A program made the position numbers and the translations under genes. Source: an uncultured Terriglobus sp. (lineage in GTDB: Bacteria; Acidobacteriota; Terriglobia; Terriglobales; Acidobacteriaceae). Taken from it: a DNA stretch of 12,988 nt. Below are positions 1 to 6,796 of the stretch, piece by piece (position 1 is the stretch's first letter; each line of letters begins with the position of its first letter). The DNA lies in NCBI GenBank assembly GCA_937871605.1, contig CALMRM010000026.1, forward strand, positions 1 through 12,988, in the 5' to 3' direction. Under the pieces are notes generated by a model. It was not told the DNA's origin, did no database searches, and saw nothing but the letters and a program-made list of their open reading frames with translations.

Positions 1-1
1 G

Positions 2-1108
2 ATGGACACCGCGCAGATCGCGCACACTGCCGAGGGCTTCCGCACGCTGGGCTTCAAGGAAGTGTTCCCCGTGAGCGGCGAGCACGGCCTGGGTATGGGT
101 GACCTGCTAGACGCGGTTTCCGCCGCCATGCCGGTGACTGAGCCGGAAGAAGCAAAGGACCTTGACGAAGCCGGTTACGAGAGCGACGACAACAACGAGA
201 GCAACGAGAACAACGAGGGACCCACCCGCGAACGCAAACTCCGCTCCCACGGCGAGCACATCAGCAAGGAGACGCGCGTCGCCATCATTGGCCGCCCCAA
301 CGTGGGCAAGTCTACACTGCTCAACGCGCTCACCGGCACGGGCCGCGCCATCGTTTCGCCCATCGCGGGCACCACGCGCGACGCGGTGGACGAAGTCGTC
401 GAGCGCAAGGGCCACAGCTTCCGCTTCGTGGATACGGCGGGCATCCGGCGCAAGGGCAAAACCACGCTGATGGCGGAAAAGCTTTCCGTCATCATGGCGC
501 GCAAGCACCTGGAGGCAGCGGACGTGGCGCTACTCGTGATCGACGCCATCGAAGGCGTGACCGGGCTCGACGCCAACATCGGTGGCTACGCGCACGAAAG
601 CGGCCGCAGCGTCATCGTCCTGGTCAACAAGTGGGACGCCGTGACCACCGGGCGCGAAGACGGCACCAATCCTGACGGCAAGGCGCCCGCCGACCAGAAG
701 GTCTACACGCAACAGGTGCGCGACGCGCTCAAGTACCTGGACTACGCGCCGCTCATCTTCATCAGTGCGCGCGACGGCATCAACGTCGAAGAGGTCTTCA
801 AAAAGGTGCAACTGGTCGCGCGTGAACGCCGCAAGCGCATCACCACGGGCCAGATGAACCGCTTCCTGGACACGGTCGAGTTCGAGAAGGCAGGCGTCCC
901 CTACAACAAGCGCCTGCGCATCTACTACATGACGCAAGCCGCCGTGGCACCGCCCACGTTCGTGCTGTTTACGGACCGCGACGTCAAGCTGCACTTCTCC
1001 TACGAGCGGTTCCTCGAAAACCAGATCCGCGCCAGCTTTAAGTTCATCGGCTCGCCCATCTGGTTCAAGGTGCGCGCTAGGAATAAGAAGAAGGAAACAA
1101 GTAGCTGA
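2..1108 (+). CDS. der: Ribosome biogenesis GTPase Der (EngA), 5'-truncated
   Basis: Der is a cytoplasmic GTPase with two tandem G domains and a KH-like RNA-binding domain, needed for 50S ribosome maturation. The window edge cuts the first G domain. The visible part opens with Met-Asp, probably the end of its NKxD (G4) motif, followed by SGEHG (25-29), its G5 region. An unusually long acidic, Asn/Glu-rich linker follows (about 46-92). The second G domain is complete: P-loop GRPNVGKST (97-105), GTTRD (123-127), DTAG (144-147), NKWD (209-212) and SAR (255-257). The KH-like domain fills about 275-360 and ends in a basic tail. The true start lies outside the window; base 1 would be the last base of the preceding codon. 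No T-rich terminator hairpin follows the TGA. Family assignment is essentially certain; the linker length is the only odd feature. Confidence 0.97.
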   Translation: MDTAQIAHTAEGFRTLGFKEVFPVSGEHGLGMGDLLDAVSAAMPVTEPEEAKDLDEAGYESDDNNESNENNEGPTRERKLRSHGEHISKETRVAIIGRPNVGKSTLLNALTGTGRAIVSPIAGTTRDAVDEVVERKGHSFRFVDTAGIRRKGKTTLMAEKLSVIMARKHLEAADVALLVIDAIEGVTGLDANIGGYAHESGRSVIVLVNKWDAVTTGREDGTNPDGKAPADQKVYTQQVRDALKYLDYAPLIFISARDGINVEEVFKKVQLVARERRKRITTGQMNRFLDTVEFEKAGVPYNKRLRIYYMTQAAVAPPTFVLFTDRDVKLHFSYERFLENQIRASFKFIGSPIWFKVRARNKKKETSS

Positions 1109-1118
1109 CTCTACACCG

Positions 1119-1325
1119 CTACTCAGTTAGCTTCGCTTCGTGGAGCAATGCCTTGGCGATAGCGACTGCATTGTCTGACTCAGCTTGACGCTTCAGTACG
1201 AGCTTCTGTGCTTTTGAGAGTGGGTTTCGGTCTTCGAGGTGATCTTGGCTGACGTGAGCCTTGTGTATATCGCATAGGAGCCTCCTGCAATAGAAGCTCG
1301 CATTGCCTTCGTCACAACGCAGCAC
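1119..1325 (-). pseudogene. Small Cys-containing ORF, probably a 5'-truncated gene remnant
   Basis: This is a 68-codon frame with a GTG start at 1325 and a TAG stop. The product begins with a Cys-rich stretch (Cys at 4, 13 and 18) that could have bound metal, followed by a charged, helix-prone tail. I do not recognise the family. The same frame stays open upstream of the GTG to about 1408, with further Cys codons but no ATG, and so runs into the palindromic repeat at 1341-1490. This suggests the repeat replaced or displaced the original 5' end. Lines 1141-1200 are 32/60 G+C, lower than neighbouring genes. A GGA sits directly against the GTG, too close for a normal ribosome site. It could be a real small gene, a remnant, or chance coding. 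Confidence 0.35.
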
Positions 1326-1340
1326 TCCGTAGCATTTGCT

Positions 1341-1490
1341 TTCGGAAGGGCACAGCTTTAGCTGTGCCGTACAGATGCCAAAGCAGGAGGGCTTTAGCCC
1401 CTGAGGTCAGCTTCTAGAAGCAGACCTCGGCGGCTGAAGCCAATTTCAACAAACAGCTGGTGGCATGGCATGAAGCCATGCCCTTCCGAA
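1341..1490. repeat. Palindromic MITE/REP-like interspersed element
   Basis: A 150-bp stretch is bounded by perfect 12-bp inverted ends (TTCGGAAGGGCA at 1341-1352 and its complement at 1479-1490). It is packed with hairpins: 1349-1368 (9-bp stem, 2-nt loop), 1389-1400 (GGGCT/AGCCC), 1403-1428 (6-bp GAGGTC/GACCTC stem around the palindrome GCTTCTAGAAGC) and 1462-1482 (8-bp stem, 5-nt loop). The 1390-1399 arm can also pair with the GGCTGAAGCC copy near 1432-1441, giving a cruciform-like fold. There is no coding capacity. Elements of this style ('AGGGCTTTAGCCCCTGAGG' type) recur between genes in acidobacterial genomes, from memory. It ends 2 nt beyond the glycosyltransferase stop and may act as a bidirectional 3' end signal. 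No clear target-site duplication flanks it. Confidence 0.75.
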
Positions 1491-1492
1491 GT

Positions 1493-2476
1493 TCACAATG
1501 AGCGGCCTTCCCGCTTCACCAGCATGCGCCACAGCGGTTGCGACAGTGCGTGTGGCAGCCGTGCAATCCCCAGCTTGAGTGCTGTTTTCCGATCCAGGTA
1601 GCGACTGGGCACAGGATTGAGCAAAGAGCGTACAAGCTCAAAGTCGCCGCGCAAAAACGCACCGTACGACGCTTCGACGCGGCGTAGCTCGATCTGCTCC
1701 ACCACCTGTGCCTTCAGCGCGTCACTGATGGGGTGGTGCTCGAGCGCATACTGCAGGATCTCGATCTGCCCGCGGGTGTTCTTATCGGTGTCGCCGGAGT
1801 AGTTGCTGTTGTGGCGGCGCACGGAGACAACGGGCTCGCGGACGACGCCCACCGGCTCCTGCAGCAGGCACCGCAGGCTGAATTCGAAATCTTCGGACGG
1901 GTTTTTGCCGAACTCTTCGCGGAAGCCGCCCACCGTGCGAAAGAAATCGCTGCGCACTACCACGGTGGAGGGCCAGATAGGCTGGAAGCGCAGCAGCGAT
2001 CCATAGAGCGAAGCGGAGTAGACAAACGGTGCAGTGCCAGGCGGCGTTGGGGCGTCCGCGAAGAAGTCTGCCGGTGCGTCATCCAGCTTGCTACGATTAT
2101 CCCGAACGCCATCGACCATGTAGCAAAAGTTCGAGAAGGAGAAGTTGAGCGCCTCGTCCCGCTCGTGCAGTTCCATCTGTTGCGCCAGCTTGTCTGACTG
2201 CCACAGGTCGTCCTGGTCACAAAAGGCCAGATAGGGTGAAGAGGCAAGCGACGCCGCCAGGTTGCGTGCGCGGCAGATGCCGCCATTGGGCGTGTAGTGG
2301 TAGCGAACGCGACTGCCAAACCGGGCGACTACGTCTCGCGTGCCATCCTGCGAGCCGTCGTCCAGCACAATGACCTCGGCGGCCGGGTAGATCTGCGCAA
2401 AAATCGCGTCCAGCGTTTCCGGCAGGAAGGCCGCGCCGTTGTAGGCGGGAATCAGCACGCTGACAGCGGTCGTCAT
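1493..2476 (-). CDS. Glycosyltransferase family 2 (GT-A fold)
   Basis: A 327-residue family 2 glycosyltransferase that should transfer a sugar from a nucleotide-sugar donor during cell-surface polysaccharide or glycolipid synthesis; donor and acceptor cannot be told from sequence. The N-terminus has the typical pattern SVLIPAYNG (6-14), then VLDDGS (37-42) for nucleotide binding and CDQDD (86-90), the metal-binding DxD region. RNLAA (71-75) is also family-typical. No membrane helix or signal peptide is seen, so it is probably cytoplasmic or peripheral. The C-terminal third is less conserved and lacks the transmembrane hairpin of processive synthases. It lies 66 nt downstream of a TIGR03435 gene on the same strand. 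The ribosome site is weak (GGGA about 12 nt upstream). Its TGA lies 2 nt from the palindromic repeat. Confidence 0.92.
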   Translation of the reverse strand: MTTAVSVLIPAYNGAAFLPETLDAIFAQIYPAAEVIVLDDGSQDGTRDVVARFGSRVRYHYTPNGGICRARNLAASLASSPYLAFCDQDDLWQSDKLAQQMELHERDEALNFSFSNFCYMVDGVRDNRSKLDDAPADFFADAPTPPGTAPFVYSASLYGSLLRFQPIWPSTVVVRSDFFRTVGGFREEFGKNPSEDFEFSLRCLLQEPVGVVREPVVSVRRHNSNYSGDTDKNTRGQIEILQYALEHHPISDALKAQVVEQIELRRVEASYGAFLRGDFELVRSLLNPVPSRYLDRKTALKLGIARLPHALSQPLWRMLVKREGRSL

Positions 2477-2496
2477 ACCCGGATGCTATCCCACCG

Positions 2497-2526
2497 GCAC
2501 ACGCTGCAGGTGTGCGACAGCCACAC
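2497..2526. other. Overlapping alternative hairpins between two minus-strand genes
   Basis: In the 66-nt spacer, GCACAC (2497-2502) can pair with GTGTGC (2510-2515) across a 7-nt loop. The same GTGTG arm (2510-2514) can instead pair with CACAC (2522-2526). The two folds exclude each other. Neither is followed by a T-run, so this is not a standard intrinsic terminator. It could affect mRNA processing between the TIGR03435 and glycosyltransferase cistrons, or be chance. Confidence 0.25.
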
Positions 2527-2542
2527 AGCAGGCCCGCGGTAC

Positions 2543-3346
2543 TCAGTTGTCGGAGGGCTTATCCAGGTGATCGACGACGTAGATTTTCACCGGTCCGCGT
2601 GAAGGTTGCAGGTGCAGACCCAGCTGCTCTTCCAGCACCTGCGGCAAGGGCGGCAGTGCGGCGTCCTCATCCGATGCAGGCTTGGTGTCCAGCTCCGGTG
2701 CCCACTTGATCTTCACGTCGATGTTGCCCATATAACCGCTCCGGTCGTTGACCGTGCGCTCCAGTGGGTTTGCCAGCATTTCAGCAAAGGTGCCAACGGT
2801 AATGTCGTGAGCTGTAACAGCGTTGGTGTCCCACATGGTGCATCCGCTGCACGTGCCGTACACCTGCTTCGTCTTGTCTCCGGAGTTCGCTGCCGCAATC
2901 AGCTTTAGGCCCTTCTTGGATGGAAGCAGATCATAGACAGCCATGTCCTTCGTTTCGACGTGGTACTTCAGGCCAAACCGCTCTACCAGCAAGGCCAGCA
3001 ACAAGGCCCGCCTCTGGTCCATGCTCAACTTCTCCAGGATGGCTGGGTCCGTGTTGAGGAGCTTTGCAGTGATGTCGTAATGCTGTTCTTTCGCCCAGTC
3101 CGGTGCGCCGCTGATCTGGTCCTTACGAGCGTGAAAAGCACTCTGAAGTATCCAGGCCAGCGTGATGTTGTCAGCCTTGAGTTGCGCATGACCAAAGCTA
3201 AGGCCCATGCCCTTTTTGTCGGGCGGTGCAGGCTTTACCGTGGAAACATCGTAGGTCGCTGGCACGTCGCTTTGCGCGCGCCCGGTGGCGGTCATGGTCA
3301 GAACGGCAGCGGCAAGCAGCGTATGCGCAAGCAAGCGACGAATCAT
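2543..3346 (-). CDS. TIGR03435 (DUF3738) soil-associated secreted protein
   Basis: A 267-residue protein of the TIGR03435/DUF3738 family, which is heavily expanded in Acidobacteria and some other soil bacteria and has no established function. A Sec signal peptide (RR, then a hydrophobic core, cleavage likely after Ala-24 in GRAQ) predicts export. Family hallmarks in order: YDVSTVKP (32-39), the RFGLKYHVET segment with MAVYDLL in mid-protein, the TVNDRSGYMGNIDVKIKW segment, and a C-terminal LEEQLGLHLQP...VYVVDHLDKPSDN-type ending. Length is normal for the family. The ATG start is supported by GGGAG (3355-3359, minus strand) 8 nt upstream. It sits 29 nt after the DUF6607-like gene, so the two are probably co-transcribed. 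Confidence 0.92.
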   Translation of the reverse strand: MIRRLLAHTLLAAAVLTMTATGRAQSDVPATYDVSTVKPAPPDKKGMGLSFGHAQLKADNITLAWILQSAFHARKDQISGAPDWAKEQHYDITAKLLNTDPAILEKLSMDQRRALLLALLVERFGLKYHVETKDMAVYDLLPSKKGLKLIAAANSGDKTKQVYGTCSGCTMWDTNAVTAHDITVGTFAEMLANPLERTVNDRSGYMGNIDVKIKWAPELDTKPASDEDAALPPLPQVLEEQLGLHLQPSRGPVKIYVVDHLDKPSDN

Positions 3347-3375
3347 ACGGTAGTCTCCCGGAGAAGCCGAGTGTA

Positions 3376-4362
3376 TTACTTTCGCGCCTGCGTCTGCTCA
3401 ATCACCTGCTTCACCGCCGCCACTGCCGCAGCGCGCACCTCGGGTTTGGTTAGATCTTTGCGGATCCACGTCTCTTCCATGTCGGTGATCATGCCATAGC
3501 GCGAGTCCTGCCCCTTGGGCGTCTTTGCGTCGGTCCAGGTTTGCGCGTTGGTCAGTTCCTGGTCCCAGGCCTCGCGGGTCGCGTCCCAGAAGATGCGGCG
3601 GCGCGGGCTGGCAAACTCCTGCGCGTCGGCGCACTCGCGGTCGGGCAGGCGGACGTACCATGTCTTGCCCACCTCCTTCACCAGCGGTGCCTTCTCGCCC
3701 GCGCGGTCGATCAGCTTGGTGTTGTTCTCGCGCTCCAGCCAGTTCGAGTCGTATACGACGAGCTTGGTCGCGCGGTCCAGGTCCTCGTAGTCCTTGCGGC
3801 CCATGTCGCGGGACTCGCGCCCGGTGATGGGCGCCAGGTTTTTGCAGCTCCAACTGGCGTATTCCGTGTCGGTCGTCCACGCCGCTGCGCATTGGTAGCG
3901 CAGGCCGTCGTCAAGCGAGGTGATGCGGCGCAGCCACAGGTCGGGCTGCAGCGGGCTGGCCGACCACGAGTCCGCGCCCTGATACTGCCACTCGCGCTGG
4001 GCGTTGAACTCCCAGTCCTCGCCCGTGTGCCGGATAATGCCGCCCGGCATGTGCTCGCCCTTCAGGTCCACGCCCTGCAACACGTGCTGCAGCTTGATGC
4101 GTGTGGGCGACACGTCCGTGGCGATGATCCACTCCTTCACGCTCTTGTTCCCGTTCACGTCATAGACGCGCGCGTCCCGCACGTAACCGGGCTTCAGCGC
4201 CTCCGTCTCCACAAAGCTGTAGTCCACCAGGTAGCAGCCGGTCCGCGCCCGAATGGCCGCCTTGCCCCGCTCCAACGGCGACACCTGCGCACACCCAAGC
4301 ATAGGCAGCAGGGCAGCGGCGGTCAGGAGGTAGCGGGTGCGGGGATAGAAGAAGTGGCGCAT
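3376..4362 (-). CDS. Putative lipoprotein, DUF6607-like
   Basis: A 328-residue exported protein. The N-terminus has basic residues, a hydrophobic core and a lipobox-like MLGC (Cys-24), so it is probably an envelope lipoprotein. The mature part contains patterns I associate with the uncharacterised DUF6607 family: TGCY (41-44), LQHVLQG (91-97), GEDWEFN (114-120), W-rich segments around 125-145, a LRYQCAAAW segment near 154-162, NWLERENNTK (207-216) and GKTWYVRLPDREC (232-244). The family name is from memory and needs a profile search; no enzymatic motif is visible. No Shine-Dalgarno is seen before the ATG. A possible -10 (TATGAT, 4374-4369) lies so close that the transcript might be leaderless. 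It is the first gene of the three-gene minus-strand run. Confidence 0.75.
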   Translation of the reverse strand: MRHFFYPRTRYLLTAAALLPMLGCAQVSPLERGKAAIRARTGCYLVDYSFVETEALKPGYVRDARVYDVNGNKSVKEWIIATDVSPTRIKLQHVLQGVDLKGEHMPGGIIRHTGEDWEFNAQREWQYQGADSWSASPLQPDLWLRRITSLDDGLRYQCAAAWTTDTEYASWSCKNLAPITGRESRDMGRKDYEDLDRATKLVVYDSNWLERENNTKLIDRAGEKAPLVKEVGKTWYVRLPDRECADAQEFASPRRRIFWDATREAWDQELTNAQTWTDAKTPKGQDSRYGMITDMEETWIRKDLTKPEVRAAAVAAVKQVIEQTQARK

Positions 4363-4368
4363 GGCATC

Positions 4369-4398
4369 ATCATAGCGGACCAGATTGGTCTCAGTTAA
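4369..4398 (-). promoter_or_regulatory. Candidate promoter for the minus-strand run
   Basis: Read on the minus strand, TTAACT (4398-4393) and TATGAT (4374-4369) are separated by 18 nt and resemble sigma-70 boxes, four of six matches for the -35. Transcription would start near the ATG at 4362, implying a very short or absent leader. This agrees with the missing ribosome site. Pattern match only. Confidence 0.25.
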
Positions 4399-4414
4399 AC
4401 TTGGCGTCTACACT
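4385..4414 (+). promoter_or_regulatory. Candidate promoter for the membrane-protein gene
   Basis: TTGGTC (4385-4390) and TACACT (4409-4414) are spaced 18 nt, in a 93-135-nt divergent spacer. They would direct rightward transcription into the gene starting at 4498 or 4456. They overlap the candidate leftward promoter, so the two directions could compete. Pattern match only. Confidence 0.28.
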
Positions 4415-4497
4415 AGTCCCGTCCTGAAGCTGGATAAGCTCGTTAGCCACGCTGAATGACTCAGTCTTTATGTAAGTGCGTCGGATATGCTTCCGCT

Positions 4498-5520
4498 ATG
4501 CAGAAAACCCAATACTTGCGGTTGTGGTGTCTAGCAATAGTTGTTTGCCTTGCAGCATGGGCCGCATACTTGGGTTTCGAGCAGCTGTTCGACTGGGATT
4601 TCAAGAACTCAGGTTCTGCATCTCGCTTGCTCCTCGGCCCGATTTCGTTCTTCTTTGCGAGTGCGTTGGGCTTGATCTTCGCATTGTTGAACCTGCTCAT
4701 GCGAGAACCGCGGAATGTCAGGTTCTGGAACGCGACGTTGTGGATGCCTATCATTTGGCTCGTCGCTGGCGCAAGCTGTTCTTTGCTCATTGATTGGTTT
4801 GGTCACACATCACGAGCACCCAAGGAACACACGCTAGCCTTCGTGACGGCAGTGCTAATGTTTCTCGCAGCTTTTCTACTACTGGGTTTCCGGGCTGCCT
4901 TGCGCAGAGAACGTTATATTCCAGTCCCAGATGCAAGCAAGACTTTCCAAGGCATATCGCGGGTACTGCTCCGCGCAGTTGCACACATAAGCATCGTTAC
5001 AAGCGCGCTTCTTGCGGTATGCGTGAGCGCTCTGCTTCTTGTGCTGGTGAGTTGTAAGCCGCCGTCGCTTGAGAAGCTGAGTAAGAGGTTTCCTTCGCAG
5101 CGTCCCGATTTGGAGACTTTGGTGAGGATGTCGGATCAGGACTCACAGATGTCGGTTATCGATCCAACATGGCTCTTGATCCGCGATGGTAAGCAATCCT
5201 TTCAGGCCAGTTCAGATTCAGGTCTAACAGAGCAACGCTGGAATGAGTACAAAGTAATCTTCCGACGCAACAAACTGTCTCAAGGAATCAGGCGTTACCA
5301 GGCAAATAGTGATGCGTTTTTCATCGTGAAGTCTGAGGGACTGCTGGATAACGGCTATTCAAATGGCTTCCTCTTTTGCGGGCCTGGCCCGGCGCACTCC
5401 TTCCGTCCTTGTTCTCTAAATCAAGCAAAAGGTAGCCATCCGTACACAGAGCAGGAAGGAGCCTACTCTTTCATCAAGCTGGCGGATAGATGGTACGCAT
5501 TTAGTCAAGGTCCGGGCTGA
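4498..5520 (+). CDS. Multi-helix membrane protein fused to a lipoprotein-like C-terminal domain
   Basis: A 340-residue inner-membrane protein of unknown function. Numbering from this start, hydrophobic helices lie near 9-27, 44-68, 80-100, 112-132 and 160-185. A soluble half of about 155 residues follows. The fifth helix ends in LVSC-KPP (Cys-186), a perfect lipobox. The rest (SLEKLSKRF, then DLETLVRMSDQDS, GLTEQRW, GLLDNGYSNGF and a final DRWYAF) resembles a recurrent small uncharacterised lipoprotein family known to me only by pattern. It therefore looks like a helix bundle fused ahead of a former lipoprotein. An upstream ATG at 4456 would add 14 residues; I prefer 4498 because the helix then starts near the N-terminus, but neither has a good ribosome site. 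Base composition is low (5221-5280 is 27/60 G+C against 38/60 at 6001-6060), hinting at acquisition. Confidence 0.8.
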   Translation: MQKTQYLRLWCLAIVVCLAAWAAYLGFEQLFDWDFKNSGSASRLLLGPISFFFASALGLIFALLNLLMREPRNVRFWNATLWMPIIWLVAGASCSLLIDWFGHTSRAPKEHTLAFVTAVLMFLAAFLLLGFRAALRRERYIPVPDASKTFQGISRVLLRAVAHISIVTSALLAVCVSALLLVLVSCKPPSLEKLSKRFPSQRPDLETLVRMSDQDSQMSVIDPTWLLIRDGKQSFQASSDSGLTEQRWNEYKVIFRRNKLSQGIRRYQANSDAFFIVKSEGLLDNGYSNGFLFCGPGPAHSFRPCSLNQAKGSHPYTEQEGAYSFIKLADRWYAFSQGPG

Positions 5521-5521
5521 T

Positions 5522-5540
5522 TGCCCAATCACTATTGGCA
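5522..5540 (+). other. Small hairpin after the membrane-protein stop codon
   Basis: TGCCCAAT and ATTGGCA form a 7-bp stem with one bulged C and a CACT loop, starting 1 nt after the TGA. No T-run follows, so at best it is a weak or factor-assisted 3' end. Confidence 0.3.
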
Positions 5541-5586
5541 GTAGAACGTACCTGACCTAAGGTGCTTAGTTCGCATCCCACTCACT

Positions 5587-6738
5587 ATGCGTTTTCTTCC
5601 TGCATCATTGCCGCTTCGCAACGCTGGAATCGTTTCCGCTCTTCTAGTAAGCGGCGTACTTGCCGCTCAGGCGCCCAAAGCCCCAACTGTCACCACCGCG
5701 CTCGAACTGCCAAACGCGCAGACCAACGGCGTGGCGCTTTCGCCGGGTGGCCGTCTGTTCCTGGTCATTGCCAAGCAGAAGGGGCAGGATGTGCCGCAGA
5801 TTGCCGAGGTTGTCGGCGGCACCAGCAAGGGCGGCGTGTACCGGGGTGGGCAGCTGAAGCCGTACCCAGACGCCGGGTGGAATGCGTGGAAGCCCGGCGC
5901 GGATGCGTCGAAGATGTTTGTGCATGCCAACAGCATCCGCTTTGGGCCGGACGGCACGCTGTGGGTGGTGGACTTTGGCAGCGAGGGCCTGGGCGAAGCT
6001 GATGTGAAGCACGGGCCCAAGCTGGTGGGCATCAACATTGCGACGGGCCAGGTGGTGGAGACGCTCTACCTCGACGGCGTGACCAAGAGCACCAGCGCGG
6101 TGGACGATGTGCGGTTCAACGGCGACCACGCCTACCTGACCGACGCGGGCTGGCCCGGCATCATCGTGGTGCACCTGCCGGATAGCCACGCGTACCGCAC
6201 GCTGAACGACACCGACGCCGTGAAGGCGCTGCACCCGCTGCGCGGCGAAGGCCACGAACTGCAGGACAAGCACGGCAAGCCCATCTACTTCCACGCCGAC
6301 CAGCTTGAGGTGTCGCCCGACGGCAAGACCCTGTACACGCAGCCTTGCAGTGGGCCCATGTACGCGATTGACACGGCTGCGCTCGATGACGAACAGATGC
6401 CCGAGACAGAGCGGGTGAAGCATGCCCGTAAGTTCGCCGACACTGCTACCTCAGGCGGCACGGCCATCGATAAGGCGGGCAACATTTACGTGGCGCAGGC
6501 GGACAACAACTCCGTGCTGAAGATCACGCCTGCGGGCCAGATCACGACGCTGGTGCAGGGTCCGCAGTACACCTGGGTGGACGCCATGTGGATCAGCGCG
6601 GACGGCCGCCTGTGGATGCCCGCCGCGCAGATGGACCGCACGCCTGCCTTCAACGATGGCAAGATGAGCGTGACGTACCCCATGCGGGTCTACACGACAA
6701 ACATCGGCAATGGTCCGCCGGACAACGATCACCGGTAG
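5587..6738 (+). CDS. Secreted beta-propeller, yellow/major royal jelly protein (MRJP)-like
   Basis: A 383-residue exported protein with a signal peptide (cleavage probably near Ala-27/Ala-30) and a six-bladed-propeller repeat pattern like bacterial yellow/MRJP and SMP-30/gluconolactonase relatives. Blade motifs recur: NGVALSPGGRLFLV (47-60), HANSIRFGPDGTLWVVDFG near 113-131, VDDVRFNGDHAYLTDAG (around 170-187), DQLEVSPDGKTLYTQP and a final WISADGRLWMP. The phrase LVGINIATGQVVETLYL with the following 'DAGWPGIIVVHL' fits MRJP better than plain gluconolactonase. Substrate is unknown; such propellers bind small ligands or sugar lactones in the periplasm. The ATG at 5587 is chosen because it gives a good signal peptide, but no ribosome site is visible. 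It stands alone, 66 nt after the membrane protein, and converges on a small minus-strand gene. Confidence 0.85.
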   Translation: MRFLPASLPLRNAGIVSALLVSGVLAAQAPKAPTVTTALELPNAQTNGVALSPGGRLFLVIAKQKGQDVPQIAEVVGGTSKGGVYRGGQLKPYPDAGWNAWKPGADASKMFVHANSIRFGPDGTLWVVDFGSEGLGEADVKHGPKLVGINIATGQVVETLYLDGVTKSTSAVDDVRFNGDHAYLTDAGWPGIIVVHLPDSHAYRTLNDTDAVKALHPLRGEGHELQDKHGKPIYFHADQLEVSPDGKTLYTQPCSGPMYAIDTAALDDEQMPETERVKHARKFADTATSGGTAIDKAGNIYVAQADNNSVLKITPAGQITTLVQGPQYTWVDAMWISADGRLWMPAAQMDRTPAFNDGKMSVTYPMRVYTTNIGNGPPDNDHR

Positions 6739-6796
6739 TCGGGCTGCGTCTTACGTTACTCATTCGTGAACTCGGGCTGTGCGTTCGTGCGCCCGT

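Noticed and set aside
530..994. 154-codon minus-strand frame within der
   Set aside because: Antisense of the conserved second G domain and KH domain; typical high-GC shadow.
1341..1490. CRISPR array or rho-independent terminator cluster
   Set aside because: The hairpin units differ in sequence, there are no regular spacers and no T-runs; inverted ends favour an interspersed repeat.
3541..4398. Long plus-strand frame opposite the DUF6607-like lipoprotein
   Set aside because: It is antisense to a gene with a lipobox signal and family motifs; its product has a biased Val/Arg/Ala composition and no domain.
5644..6423. 259-codon minus-strand frame opposite the beta-propeller gene
   Set aside because: Shadow of a high-GC gene; the His/Val/Arg-rich product has no recognisable motif, whereas the plus strand shows repeated blade motifs.
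6739..6796. Possible terminator hairpin between the propeller and the 63-residue protein gene
   Set aside because: Only a 5-bp CGGGC/GCCCG stem with a 13-nt loop and no T-run; too weak to call.
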